DNA of 64,000 nucleotides from contig JBEKTY010000033.1 of the NCBI GenBank assembly GCA_049515555.1, positions 5,533-69,532 on the forward strand. Reading direction: 5' to 3'. The notes under the pieces are model-generated. The model ran no database searches. It had not been told where the DNA came from and worked only from the letters and a program-made list of their open reading frames with translations. The position numbers and the translations under genes are program-made. Position 1 is the stretch's first letter, and each line of letters begins with the position of its first letter. Below, in pieces: positions 51,584-60,486 of this stretch. The DNA is from JBEKTY01 sp049515555. Its GTDB lineage: Bacteria; Planctomycetota; Planctomycetia; Pirellulales; Thermoguttaceae.

Positions 51584-52861
51584 TCACTTGGTTGTCTGCC
51601 GCTTGTAACGATATGCCACAATGACTCCATTGTCGTCGCTGTCACCCGCCACGTGAAAGAAGTGTACATTCAGCAGCGCGTCATAGAACGCATTGACCTG
51701 GCCTCGTGGCCACTGCGCGGGCAGCTTGCCGACCGTCGTCCACTGGTTGTGCTCGGGATCGTAGGCGAACATGCCGCACTCTTGGCCGCTGCCCGTGTGC
51801 CGAAAGACCAGCACCACATCGTTGGCCGAGTCGTAGTGCATGGCCGCGATGTTCGTCGCGTAGGAGTTCGAGCCGTTGCAAGGCTTGCCCTTGGGTTTCT
51901 GGTCCACCCAGGAATCGGTCTTCACGTCCCAGATCCGCAGCGCATTGTCGCCCGTGGCCACCGGGTATGAGCCGCCGCCCAGGTAGATGCGATCCCGCAC
52001 CGGATCGTAACAGCAGGTCGAGTCGATCCCGAACGGCGGCAGAGTCCCTTTGGCCTTCACCTCGGTCCACTCGTTGGCGACCGCATCGTAGTAGCTTACC
52101 CCGTGGCCGGGATGGTAGAAGAGCGTCCTCTTGTGCGGCGCGAGGTAGACGAGCGTGTCGCCGAAGCCGCTGGGAGGACTGGCAGACTTGGACTTGCGCC
52201 GGTCCCAGCGGCCCTCGATGGTGTCGTACATCCACGGGCTGGCGTGGTTCCGATTGAGCTTGTCCTTCTGCTCTTGGAGAAACTGCCTGCGGCCTTCAAT
52301 GGCGTTCCAGTAGTCGCCCGAACAGGGCATGCTCAGGAACCGCCGCGTGCCGGTGTCGTAGGTCACCATTTCGTAGGCATGGACCATCGACGCCACGGGC
52401 AGCGGCCTGCCGTCCGCGTCCGCCTCAAAACCGTCCTCTGTCAGGGCCTTGCGGTAGGCTTTGACTTCCGTGCCGGGATAAACGCAGATCCAACGATGGG
52501 CGGGCACGTCGTAAAACCAGAGGTCGTCCATGTAGCGCCCGGTTTTCTGGTTCCACCAACCGTGCGCGCCCTCGCCGAAGAGGAACGCCCCATGCAGATC
52601 CGGCGCGAAGGCCATCGCACAGGACCAGGATCGGCCACGGGCGCGACCCCATTGCCGATCAGCGGCGGGTTGGCCCAGCACCAACCACTCGTTGTCGCCC
52701 AGGGCCTTGAGCTTGGCGATTGTCTGGCCCGGCGCACTTGGAACGGCTTCCAGGGGGCCCTTGCGGTGGGGCCCACCCGGTTCAGCTCCGAGCAACGCCG
52801 CAGGCAGCAGGTAGACTGCCAACGTCCACACGGAACGCACGGGGTATCGGGTCATGTCCAT
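51584..52861 (-). CDS. Secreted kelch-like beta-propeller protein
   Basis: 425 residues from the ATG at 52861. Signal peptide (SVWTLAVYLLPAALLGAEP). Repeated kelch-type blades: DDLWFYDVPAHRWICVYPG, SPWMYDTIEGRWDRR, HGVSYYDAVANEWTEVKAKG, NALRIWDVKTDSWVDQKPKG, GMFAYDPEHNQWTTVG, each ending in a Tyr/Phe-Asp-x-x-x-x-x-Trp turn, consistent with a six- or seven-bladed propeller. Galactose-oxidase-type copper ligands are not evident, so binding rather than oxidation is the likely role. 18 bp after the cupin gene. Confidence 0.85.
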   Translation of the reverse strand: MDMTRYPVRSVWTLAVYLLPAALLGAEPGGPHRKGPLEAVPSAPGQTIAKLKALGDNEWLVLGQPAADRQWGRARGRSWSCAMAFAPDLHGAFLFGEGAHGWWNQKTGRYMDDLWFYDVPAHRWICVYPGTEVKAYRKALTEDGFEADADGRPLPVASMVHAYEMVTYDTGTRRFLSMPCSGDYWNAIEGRRQFLQEQKDKLNRNHASPWMYDTIEGRWDRRKSKSASPPSGFGDTLVYLAPHKRTLFYHPGHGVSYYDAVANEWTEVKAKGTLPPFGIDSTCCYDPVRDRIYLGGGSYPVATGDNALRIWDVKTDSWVDQKPKGKPCNGSNSYATNIAAMHYDSANDVVLVFRHTGSGQECGMFAYDPEHNQWTTVGKLPAQWPRGQVNAFYDALLNVHFFHVAGDSDDNGVIVAYRYKRQTTK

Positions 52862-52879
52862 AGCACACCTCCCACAAGC

Positions 52880-53371
52880 CTATTGTTCGTCAGGGCGGTT
52901 GTCGGGGCGCGGCGGGACCTTGACGCCCTTGCTGTTGAACCTGACCACGACGAAGATTAACTGCTCCGTGCCGGTGTTCACAAGTCCATGGTATACCCAG
53001 GGCTCCACATAGAGAATGTCGCCCCGCTTGGCCGGGAACTCCTTCCCGTCGAGGGACCAGGTGCCCGAACCCTCGGCCAAGATCAGGTACTCCTCTTCGG
53101 CATGCCGGTGGGCGCGATGGACGGCCTTGCCCGGCTTGACAATCGCCACGGCGGTCAACACGTTTTTCGTGCCCGCCGTCTCGCCGGTGAAGTATCGCCG
53201 CATCTCGCCCCAGTCGGCCTGGTTCGCCTTGGCGTCGTCAAAACTGACGATACCGGACTTCAGCGGCTTCGGCTGGGGATCGGCAGCAGCGGCGGGAGAC
53301 GGGACTGCGGCCCCCAGAGCCAAAGCTACGGCGGTGAGGAGGATGAACAGGACTACTGGATGTCGCGACAT
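52880..53371 (-). CDS. Secreted small cupin protein
   Basis: 163 residues from the ATG at 53371. Signal peptide (VVLFILLTAVALALGAAV). Single Cupin_2 barrel: motif 1 HRAHRHAEEEYLILAEGSGTW with two His and a Glu as metal ligands, motif 2 GDILYVEPWVYHGLVNTG with the third His. Such exported single cupins bind metal and sometimes sugars; the enzymatic role is open. Within the operon, 51 bp after the beta-helix gene. Confidence 0.87.
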   Translation of the reverse strand: MSRHPVVLFILLTAVALALGAAVPSPAAAADPQPKPLKSGIVSFDDAKANQADWGEMRRYFTGETAGTKNVLTAVAIVKPGKAVHRAHRHAEEEYLILAEGSGTWSLDGKEFPAKRGDILYVEPWVYHGLVNTGTEQLIFVVVRFNSKGVKVPPRPDNRPDEQ

Positions 53372-53422
53372 GGCGTGCTCCTTTGGGACTGTGTGCTGTA
53401 GGTTTCAGAAGTGCAATGGGTT

Positions 53423-55198
53423 CTACCGCTCGGCCTTATCCATGAGCCGCTCCCCGTAGGGCGGCTCCAGACCGGCCTGGGCCATGATCTCCTTGGCCCC
53501 GGCTTTCGTGATTTCAGGTTCGCCGAAATAGTTGTCTCGCCAGGTGTGCCAATCCCGATTGCAGGCATTGAACCGCAGCAACTCCGCTGCCGTCTTGTAG
53601 ATGACGTTCTGCTCGAAGAGGAATCCCTTGCTCCCTTCGTCGATGAACATGCCGTTGTTCGGTGCCCCCTGGGCCAGGAAACTGCGGTGAACGTCGTGGA
53701 GATGGTTTCCCCGGATTACGGTTCCGGGCTGGAATCCCAAGGTATAGATGCAGCCGCCATCGCAGAGTCGGTTCATTACATCGTAGACATGGTTGTACTC
53801 GATGCGGTTCTCCTTGCACGCCGTAGGTTGCGGGTTCCACTGCCAACCGGCCGAGATCCCCGTGTACGGCAGGTCGTGAACGAGGTTGTGAGCAACCACC
53901 GTGCCCTGGGCAAATCCTACCCAAATGCCGACCGCGCCGTAGAACTCCCGCCCGCATGCGTGAACGTGGTTGTTGCTGACGCGGTTGCCCTTCGGTACTT
54001 CGGCCTCGGAGTTCGGCCCGTAGACCAGGATGCCGTTGGCGCTGACATCGAATACGCGGTTGCCTTGGATAAGATTCTCGCGACAGCCCGTGGCCACCTC
54101 CACCCCGCAGCCGCCCAATCGCGCCAGCACCCCATCTTCGATGCTGCAATTCTCAGCCCAGGCAAGACGAATTGCGGACGGGACATGGTGCTCTGCATTG
54201 CCATAATGGCTCGCCTGGACGCCCATGTAGCCTTCCTTGGGCAGTTCCCAGTCGGTGTACTCAAAGCGGAGGCCCTTGAAATGCAGGTTCCGCACAGCCT
54301 TCTGCGGCGGTCCCTGGAGCACGAGCAACTGCTGCAAGACGGGAGCTACGACCTCGCACCGGGTCATGTCCTCGCCGGGACGGGGCCAGTAGCTCAGCGT
54401 GCCGGTCTTTCGATCCAAATACCACTCGCCCGGTTGGTCGAGCAGTTCGCGGGCGTTCTCCAGGTGATACCACCGGCCCGCGTTGGGGAAGATGTAGTCC
54501 GGCCCCGATTGGTGTGGCGGGGCCAGCACGATGCGGTTCGCCTTCGCATCGAGGCTTTCGACCCGCTTGCGGTTGATTTCCCAGTTCCCGGCGACCATGA
54601 CCTCGATGTCGGCGGTGCTCGACCAGTCACGGAGCACGCCCGGGGCCACCGTGAGCGTGAAACGGGTCAGGTCCTTGGTCAGCTCTGCGCCCTTGAGCTG
54701 GAGGCAATTCGGCTGGGCATCCTGGTTGGGAGACCGCGCGCGGACGGCTCGCTTGCCATTGACGTACAGATTGCGGAAGTACCACCTGCCTTCGGCCACA
54801 CCCGGCACAGCGACCGTCCAAACCTCGCCTTCGCTCCGTTTCCAACCGCTGAGCCTCTTGCCCCCGCTAAGGATCACGTTCTCGCCTGGTTGGGCAGCGT
54901 AGGTGATGACGAACTGCTGGCTCCCAGAGTCCTCGGGACCGAACACCAGCGGTTCCGACAACTCGTAGACGCCCTGACGGATCAACACCTTCACATCGCC
55001 CCGTAAACCCGACGCGACGACCCACCTGACCGCATCCCGGGTCCGCTCCAGGCTGGCAAAAGGCTTCTCTTGCGTTCCCGGGTTTGCGTCGTTGCCAGCC
55101 GGTGACACAAAGAACTGGGTAGCCGCAGGCGGCTCACCCGCTGTGATCCAAATGGGCATGGAGAAGAAAATCGCCAGGGCAATGAGCACGTATCGCAT
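53423..55198 (-). CDS. Secreted right-handed beta-helix protein
   Basis: 591 residues from the ATG at 55198 (AAGGAAAGG upstream); a GTG at 55243 overlaps the preceding stop and would add 15 residues before the signal peptide, so it is less likely. Signal YVLIALAIFFSMPIWITAG. Starts with the DUF1565-like segment FFVSPAGNDANPGTQEKPFASLERTRDAVR and GVYELSEPLVF, then a long parallel beta-helix (PAVRNLHFKG type strands, NCSIEDGVLARLGGCGVEV, ENLIQGNRVFDVSANGILVYG, NRIEYNHVYDVMNRL). This architecture is typical of polysaccharide lyases and epimerases. The catalytic site is not assigned. Confidence 0.87.
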   Translation of the reverse strand: MRYVLIALAIFFSMPIWITAGEPPAATQFFVSPAGNDANPGTQEKPFASLERTRDAVRWVVASGLRGDVKVLIRQGVYELSEPLVFGPEDSGSQQFVITYAAQPGENVILSGGKRLSGWKRSEGEVWTVAVPGVAEGRWYFRNLYVNGKRAVRARSPNQDAQPNCLQLKGAELTKDLTRFTLTVAPGVLRDWSSTADIEVMVAGNWEINRKRVESLDAKANRIVLAPPHQSGPDYIFPNAGRWYHLENARELLDQPGEWYLDRKTGTLSYWPRPGEDMTRCEVVAPVLQQLLVLQGPPQKAVRNLHFKGLRFEYTDWELPKEGYMGVQASHYGNAEHHVPSAIRLAWAENCSIEDGVLARLGGCGVEVATGCRENLIQGNRVFDVSANGILVYGPNSEAEVPKGNRVSNNHVHACGREFYGAVGIWVGFAQGTVVAHNLVHDLPYTGISAGWQWNPQPTACKENRIEYNHVYDVMNRLCDGGCIYTLGFQPGTVIRGNHLHDVHRSFLAQGAPNNGMFIDEGSKGFLFEQNVIYKTAAELLRFNACNRDWHTWRDNYFGEPEITKAGAKEIMAQAGLEPPYGERLMDKAER

Positions 55199-55239
55199 GT
55201 TGGTGCCTTTCCTTCTTGGGGGTTGAACCCGCGTTGCTT

Positions 55240-57264
55240 TCACTTCGTCAGTTTCCAGGCGTCTTTGGTAACCTCTAACGCCGTGTGGCCCTTGTGGGCG
55301 TCGTAAACGCGGTTGGCGTCCTCCAGCGAATCGAAGTAGCCCACAATGAACGCCGCGCTAAAGGACTGCCCAGGCCGAACAGGCCGCCCTCCGAACTCCT
55401 CGATCATACAGACGTAACCGCGCTGGTGACACCATGCCTCCCAGACCACGGAGGGCTCCAAGGTCATGCCGAGCAGCCAGGGGCCGTCCTTCCTTGTGGC
55501 CGGGTCGCGAAGCCGGTAGCCGCGAATGAATCGTTCCGGCACGGGGTCGCGGTCCCGGCGATAGTCGAACTGAGCATCGGGAGGGAAGTCCGTCAGGAAC
55601 TTCTCAGCCGGGATCTGCCCCCGGTAGCTCAGGTAGATTTCACTGAATGTGTCGCCCTTGTTGTGCCGCACGTGGCCCGGCATGTCGATGCGCAGGAACA
55701 TCGCCTCGCTGGAGTTGACCGCGTCGATCCTGTCCATGGAAATGAAGTATCGCTTGCCCACTGGAAAAACGAGCCGCTGCGTCCACACCGATCCGGTCTT
55801 CTTGCCGGGGGCCACCGTGCGGTAGGCAAACTCTTGTCGCACCGCCACGAAGTCCTTCCCACGGATGATCGTCGGCTGCAACTGGCCCGCCTTGGTGCAA
55901 ATCTGGGGCCCCTCCAGGCTCCGCTTGGGCTGCGACCCATGGTATGCACGATACTCACCTTCATAACGATAGACCAGTTCCGGGTCCAGCCGGTCCCGAT
56001 AAGCAGCATCGCTACCGGGCTCCATGATCCAGTCCACGATGTCCAGGCCGAAGCCCGGATCACGGAAGCCGGTCTTCTTATCGAGGAAGGATTGGCTGGC
56101 GACTCCGCTCACGTATCCTTTTTTGCAGATGGCCGCCGCCAGTTCCGGCGTCTCAATGCGGATGGACTGTGCGTCTTCCGAAACCTGATAGGGCTGGGTC
56201 GCATCGGCCTGGGCAGTCGCCTTCCCCGCCATGGCCGCGCCAATGGCCCGAAGCTGCCCGACGAAGGGCTGCGGGATGAGGCCGTTCTTCTGGATGGGTA
56301 CATCGAAGGTTACCACCCCGCCCTTCTCGGCGAGCACGCGGGTGGAGGCGACGATCTTCTCATCGGGAAGCTGGGGCCGGTCACCCCCGCACCATGTCTT
56401 CCCCAGGAAGGTCAGGATCTGGAATTGCACCGTATGACCCTCGCACTCCAGCCACCGCCCAGGGCAGGCGTCGATTGCCTTGGCGAGCTGCGGAAGGTTG
56501 ACCTCGCCTGCGGTGTAGTCGTCGTACTTCGTGTGGCAGGTGACAGGCACCTTGACGCCGGGGTTGAAAGCAACGATGGCATCCGGGTTGCCCGCCTTCA
56601 AGGCCCGCGCGAAGCTGGCGAAGTTCGGCTCATCGTCGAAGCGGTACATCTGGTCGGCGAAATAGCAGCCGTCGATCCACCAGCCCGAGACGTTCTTGCC
56701 CCAGCGGAGCGACCACTCGCGAATCACCGCTTCCCAGTTCCGCTGAAACTCGGCCAGCCGACCGCCGACTGGCTCGCCGGGCAGTTGCCAGCCGCCCTTC
56801 GCTCCCCACCGCCAACCGAGGGCCTTGCGCGCAACCGGGTCTGCCGCTGGGGCCCCGCTGGGCAGGTAAACCATGATCCGGATGTCCCGCGCCGAAAGGG
56901 CCTTGGCCAGGTCGGCGATCAAGTCGCGGCGGGAGCACTTGCTGGGCTTGATGCCGACGATTCGGTCGTAGGCCCCGTTCGGGGAGCAGTAATGGCCCGA
57001 GTTCTGTCCGAGGGTGAATAGGAGGTACTTCGCCCCGGTCGAGACCAGTTGATCGACCAGTCCGGCCACGTCGAACACATCCACCTGCTTGTTCCACATT
57101 TCAGCGGTCAGTTCGGCCCCGCCTGCGGAACTTGGCGGTGCGCCGAGGTAGTGAGTCATCACGCCCCAATGGGCATGGTGGAACCAGTTCGTGGGCTCGG
57201 CGGCCCTTGCCGAGGGAGAGAGCAGAACCAGAAATAGCATTACCGCGAAGGACATTCTTCTCAT
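55240..57264 (-). CDS. Secreted GH29-like glycoside hydrolase
   Basis: 674 residues from the ATG at 57264 (AGGTAAGGTG upstream). Signal FAVMLFLVLLSPSARAAEP. Residues about 25-330 resemble the alpha-L-fucosidase barrel: WFHHAHWGVMTHYLG, TGAKYLLFTLGQNSGHYCSPNGAYD, and NVSGWWIDGCYF with Asp198 at the nucleophile position of GH29. The C-terminal half is a beta-sandwich (residues about 380-670). A fucosidase is the nearest guess, but planctomycete genomes hold many diverged members with unknown specificity. First gene of the minus-strand operon, with its own promoter. Confidence 0.83.
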   Translation of the reverse strand: MRRMSFAVMLFLVLLSPSARAAEPTNWFHHAHWGVMTHYLGAPPSSAGGAELTAEMWNKQVDVFDVAGLVDQLVSTGAKYLLFTLGQNSGHYCSPNGAYDRIVGIKPSKCSRRDLIADLAKALSARDIRIMVYLPSGAPAADPVARKALGWRWGAKGGWQLPGEPVGGRLAEFQRNWEAVIREWSLRWGKNVSGWWIDGCYFADQMYRFDDEPNFASFARALKAGNPDAIVAFNPGVKVPVTCHTKYDDYTAGEVNLPQLAKAIDACPGRWLECEGHTVQFQILTFLGKTWCGGDRPQLPDEKIVASTRVLAEKGGVVTFDVPIQKNGLIPQPFVGQLRAIGAAMAGKATAQADATQPYQVSEDAQSIRIETPELAAAICKKGYVSGVASQSFLDKKTGFRDPGFGLDIVDWIMEPGSDAAYRDRLDPELVYRYEGEYRAYHGSQPKRSLEGPQICTKAGQLQPTIIRGKDFVAVRQEFAYRTVAPGKKTGSVWTQRLVFPVGKRYFISMDRIDAVNSSEAMFLRIDMPGHVRHNKGDTFSEIYLSYRGQIPAEKFLTDFPPDAQFDYRRDRDPVPERFIRGYRLRDPATRKDGPWLLGMTLEPSVVWEAWCHQRGYVCMIEEFGGRPVRPGQSFSAAFIVGYFDSLEDANRVYDAHKGHTALEVTKDAWKLTK

Positions 57265-57315
57265 GTCAAGCACCTTACCTGGGGGTCTTCCACTTGGCCA
57301 GCAGACGACGACACG

Positions 57316-57344
57316 ATTATCCCACTTCGGACCGGGATGCACAA
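57316..57344 (-). promoter_or_regulatory. Promoter of the carbohydrate operon
   Basis: On the minus strand: TTGTGC (57344-57339), 17-bp spacer, GATAAT (57321-57316), about 51 bases before the ATG at 57264. It overlaps the end of the small gene at 57317-57583. Confidence 0.45.
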
Positions 57345-57583
57345 ATGGCCTGGCAGTCGGTGGTGACCTTGCCGGGCCCCGCCCCCAGCTCCCGCACTAT
57401 GAAGTCCCACATGCTGTCGAATTTCTCCGAAGGATGTCGGTGACGATTTGGGCGAGTTCGCTGTCGGTGGGCGAACCAGGTGGCAGCCGTCATCACGACC
57501 CAGACGGCAATAACGACGAACGTGGCGATCCCTCTTACCAACCGGGTAGCCCCGTCCAATGCCTCCTGGAATTCGCCGCTCAT
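57317..57583 (-). CDS. Small membrane protein
   Basis: 88 residues from the ATG at 57583 (TGAGGTG upstream). One transmembrane helix (GIATFVVIAVWVVMTAATWF, residues about 18-37) followed by a basic tail with HRQRTRPNRHRH. No family recognised. Its 3' end overlaps the operon promoter. The frame could be fortuitous, but the ribosome site and helix favour a gene. Confidence 0.45.
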   Translation of the reverse strand: MSGEFQEALDGATRLVRGIATFVVIAVWVVMTAATWFAHRQRTRPNRHRHPSEKFDSMWDFIVRELGAGPGKVTTDCQAICASRSEVG

Positions 57584-57797
57584 GGCTGCACCTCAGGAGA
57601 TGGGAGTGGTGTGGGAGGCATGAAACGGCTGGCCGAAGCCGTATCGCCCGAGCACGCCAAGCCTCGGACGAAGCACGCCAAGAACCGACGGTTGAAAGAT
57701 GATGATGTGGTGGAAACCGGGACGGACGATCCGTAATCCAGGCCCCCCAGGCAGCGAGACGAGCCGATAGGCTTAGAGCCGTTTCTGGATTTCTGAT

Positions 57798-58961
57798 TTA
57801 CCGGGGTTGGAGTTTCTGAATTCTGCCGAAACCTTGCGAGGTAAGCGACAGCGGTGTCAAGCCGTAACTTCCGAAGTGTCCAGCAGTTACGATGCCCTGT
57901 TTCGGGGCAGTCTTGCAGCGTTTCTCGATCCTCCTCCGCTCCACATTGGAAGACCCGTTAACAACAGTTGTCAGCGGGTCTTTTGTATTGACGGGACAAG
58001 CACTTGCGGCGATGGTCCCGGCTTCCCCGATTTTCCCGGCTTCGCTTGCTGCCTTGTCAACAATTGACTGCAATGTACGCAATTTGCCGATAGTTGGTAC
58101 AAGCGTTGGTACAAGCGGCGAAGGGGTCAAGTCTTTTGTGCCCGTTGCACTTAGGACGTTTGCGGCCGTTTGCGGACCACTCCCCAGCGGGAGCGCCGGC
58201 AGGGCTTCCACGGCCCCGGCCACGTCCAAGAGCTTCGGATCGGTGTAGACGTTCATCGTCAGGTCGATTGAAGAATGACGCATGGCAGCCTGCGCCGTCC
58301 GCGGCGTCACCCCGCCCTTGGCGTCGGCCTTCGGCACCCCGGCGAAGGGATTCGTAATCAGCCGGCGACCACGGACGCACCAGTTACCGAAGCCCACCAG
58401 CTCTTGACGATACTCGTTACGGTTCCCGGCCCCTATGCCTTCGTTCTTGCGGGAAACAAGCCATTGCTCCAAGGCGGCGGCGGTCATATCGCTAAGGTGC
58501 CGAAACCCACAATCGGCGACCAGCCGTTTCAAGTGGAGTTTCGCTATCCGTATGCGTTCCGCGCTGGTCCCCTTCGCCGTCTGGTGATTGATGTACTCGG
58601 CGATATGATCGGCGAGCGGGGTATCCTGGTGGTCGATCATGGCATCTTCGGCGGCAGTGACGAGCTTGCCCTTGACCCGAACGGCCCGCCGTTCCAATTC
58701 AGTCAGAATCGAACGGGCGGCCGATTCGTCTCGGCAGCCGGTCGTCACCTTGCGGACGATCCCCGAGCCGTCGCGGTACTTGGCGGTGTAGGTGCCGGCT
58801 TCCACGGCAATACGATCCCCGGCGGCGGTAAGCGGTGCCGTCCGGGTCTTGCCTTTGGCGTCTTGCCATCGGGCGAGCCGTTTCCCCTTGCGGACGATGA
58901 TTTTCGTTGATGCCCCGGCCGGCAGCGGCTTGGTAAAGGTCTCCTTGTAGACGGTGCCCAT
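57798..58961 (-). pseudogene. Tyrosine recombinase lacking most of its catalytic domain
   Basis: 387 codons from the ATG at 58961 (GAAAGGCG upstream). Residues 1-95 are the planctomycete-type N-terminal arm, about 110-200 a SAM-like core-binding domain (LADHIAEYINHQTAKGTSAERI ... ALEQWLVSRKNEG). At KADAKGG (about residue 213) the sequence jumps directly to the end of the catalytic domain (TPRTAQAAMRHSSIDLTMNVYTDPKLLDV), so only the box II His and the Tyr remain; the first Arg, Lys and HxxR are missing (about 150 residues). The reading frame is kept. It cannot be an active recombinase alone. The C-terminal 120 residues are low complexity. Confidence 0.8.
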
Positions 58962-58995
58962 GATTTCGCCTTTCGGTTCCCCAGAGTCGAGCCGA

Positions 58996-60075
58996 TCAAT
59001 TCGCCCTTCGTTTCAGGTACCCCTGCCTTGCAACATCCAAGAGCACCAGCTTTCCGCCCTCATCGTGGTGTTTCCAGAAAGTCCAGCCGTTTGTGCTCAT
59101 CCGACGCCCGGTAACCGTGCTTCTGGCCACTTCGGCAGCCGCCGAACAGGACGGATAGTTCTTGCCCTGGAAGTTCACCGTGCCGTCTGGCAGAAGATCG
59201 GCTTCAAGATCATGGCGCTTGTAATGCACCGTCAGCTTGAGAGGCACCTTCAACAGCCCGGCGGCAATCACGTCTTTCAAAGACACGCCAACAAACGCCT
59301 TCATCCGCTCCGGCCGTTTTGGTTCGGAAACCGGCCGAGACTTGCGGCGAGTGTCCCACGCCTTCTTGGCTCCTTCGGCGCGTTTGTCACCGACAGCAAC
59401 CGGCGTTTCGGGTTCGATACGGAAGTCGAAACGGACGCGAACCCGGGCAAGACTTGTGCGGATGTCCCTGGGCGACAGTTCCTTGACCCGCTTCTTCAAC
59501 AACCGCAGCAAAGAAGAATCAGCTTCGGCGGCAAACAACTCCTCTAGCGCCACCCGCACTTGACGATCCACGAAATGGGCCTTCCAAAGGGTTTCAATAT
59601 CGTTGTCTCGGATTCGGTCTTTCGACAGCAACCCCAAGGTCTCTTCGGCTCCTGAGTGGATGTCGGAAATGCGGACGGTGCGGAACAGCTTCTCTTCGAC
59701 CGGAACGTCAACACAAGCGTTGTAAATGCGGTATTCATCCCCGTCGGAGAGCACCACCCACTTGACCCCAGCCACGGTTGCATATCCCATGATCTGGCTC
59801 GACCATTTTCGGTCGTCGAGGTTCTGGCCTAGAGCCTTCGCTTCCACAAATAGCTTCGGGGTTCGCAGCAAAAACAGCGCGTAGTCAACCGGCTTGTCTT
59901 GGGGCCTTCGTTTGTACTCTTGCGAGACTTCTTCAAGGTTTCCCACGTCCCAGCCCAGAGCGCGAAGAACCGGGTCTATCAGAGCCGTCTTCGTGTTCTG
60001 TTCGTTTATGCCCTTGCCCCGATAGAGGGCTATCCGCTTGCGAACTTCTTCAAGGGTTTGTGACAGTCCGGCCAT
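58996..60075 (-). CDS. PD-(D/E)XK nuclease fused to a RAMA modified-DNA reader domain
   Basis: 359 residues from the ATG at 60075, inside the 3' end of the XRE gene. Residues 1-165: type I restriction HsdR-N-like nuclease fold with NEQNTK (Glu25), Asp64 (PVDYALF) and ExK at 78-80 (LFVEAK), a complete catalytic set. About 165-265: helical linker (ALEELFAAEADSSLLRLLKKRV). About 270-359: RAMA domain (VSLKDVIAAGLLKVPLKLTV, LPDGTVNFQGKNYPS, STNGWTFWKH), proposed in restriction systems to read modified bases. No helicase or methylase is attached. It could be a modification-sensing restriction or anti-phage nuclease; this is inference. The XRE gene is the probable regulator. Confidence 0.85.
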   Translation of the reverse strand: MAGLSQTLEEVRKRIALYRGKGINEQNTKTALIDPVLRALGWDVGNLEEVSQEYKRRPQDKPVDYALFLLRTPKLFVEAKALGQNLDDRKWSSQIMGYATVAGVKWVVLSDGDEYRIYNACVDVPVEEKLFRTVRISDIHSGAEETLGLLSKDRIRDNDIETLWKAHFVDRQVRVALEELFAAEADSSLLRLLKKRVKELSPRDIRTSLARVRVRFDFRIEPETPVAVGDKRAEGAKKAWDTRRKSRPVSEPKRPERMKAFVGVSLKDVIAAGLLKVPLKLTVHYKRHDLEADLLPDGTVNFQGKNYPSCSAAAEVARSTVTGRRMSTNGWTFWKHHDEGGKLVLLDVARQGYLKRRAN

Positions 60076-60271
60076 CTTGATTTTTCGCCTTTCGCGTCTT
60101 GAGTAACTCCAGCCCCAGATATTCGGCCAGCACGTCGGCCTTGTCGAGCCGAAGGGATGTTTCGCCTTCCACAAACCGAATTATGGACGTTACCACCAGC
60201 CCAGTATCCTTGGAAATTCGGTAAGCGGAAAGTCCGCTGTCCCTGATTGCGGTCCTCAGTGTTTCCGTCAT
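60050..60271 (-). CDS. XRE-family helix-turn-helix regulator
   Basis: 73 residues from the ATG at 60271 (MTETLRTAIRDSG); an in-frame ATG at 60292 is possible but lies where transcription should begin, which would make a leaderless message. The helix-turn-helix is AYRISKDTGLVVTSIIRFVEGETSLRLDKADVLAEYLGL. The last 26 bases overlap the nuclease start, so the two are translationally coupled. Small XRE proteins in this position usually repress the operon or act as antidote to the coupled nuclease. Dyad sequences upstream (60405-60486) are candidate operators. Confidence 0.85.
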   Translation of the reverse strand: MTETLRTAIRDSGLSAYRISKDTGLVVTSIIRFVEGETSLRLDKADVLAEYLGLELLKTRKAKNQDGRTVTNP

Positions 60272-60298
60272 CGTCGGTTTTGCCTTGCGCATATTAGC

Positions 60299-60327
60299 TT
60301 TCTAGCAAACAGCGGCGTTTCTGTCAA
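60299..60327 (-). promoter_or_regulatory. Promoter of the XRE-nuclease operon
   Basis: On the minus strand: perfect TTGACA (60327-60322), 17-bp spacer, TAGAAA (60304-60299). The predicted transcript start is near 60292, so the leader is 20 bases or less. Confidence 0.65.
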
Positions 60328-60404
60328 GCGGCCTTCGCCCCGGCCGCGCTTTTTCTCTGTTAGCGTCCCCGTGTGCGACCAGCACAAAGGGGACGCGCTT
60401 ATGG

Positions 60405-60486
60405 TCCCTTATGGGACGTAGGACACAGCTATGTTCGCAGTAAATGACGCGAATTGTCCGGTTACAACCGGACACAACTATGTCCG
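60405..60486. promoter_or_regulatory. Cluster of dyads and direct repeats (operator or iteron-like)
   Basis: A perfect 9-bp dyad TGTCCGGTT-AC-AACCGGACA (60455-60474), two direct repeats GGACACAGCTATGTTCG (60421-60437) and GGACACAACTATGTCCG (60470-60486), and a GTCCC/GGGAC hairpin at about 60406-60419. Placed between the winged-helix gene stop and the XRE promoter. Confidence 0.5.

Noticed and set aside
57191..57736. 181-codon plus-strand frame opposite the GH29-like gene start
   Set aside because: Antisense to a signal peptide, a promoter and a small membrane protein gene; composition unlike a real protein.
57720..57800. tRNA gene as integration site next to the recombinase
   Set aside because: No cloverleaf or T-loop sequence (GGTTCGAATCC type) could be found on either strand there.
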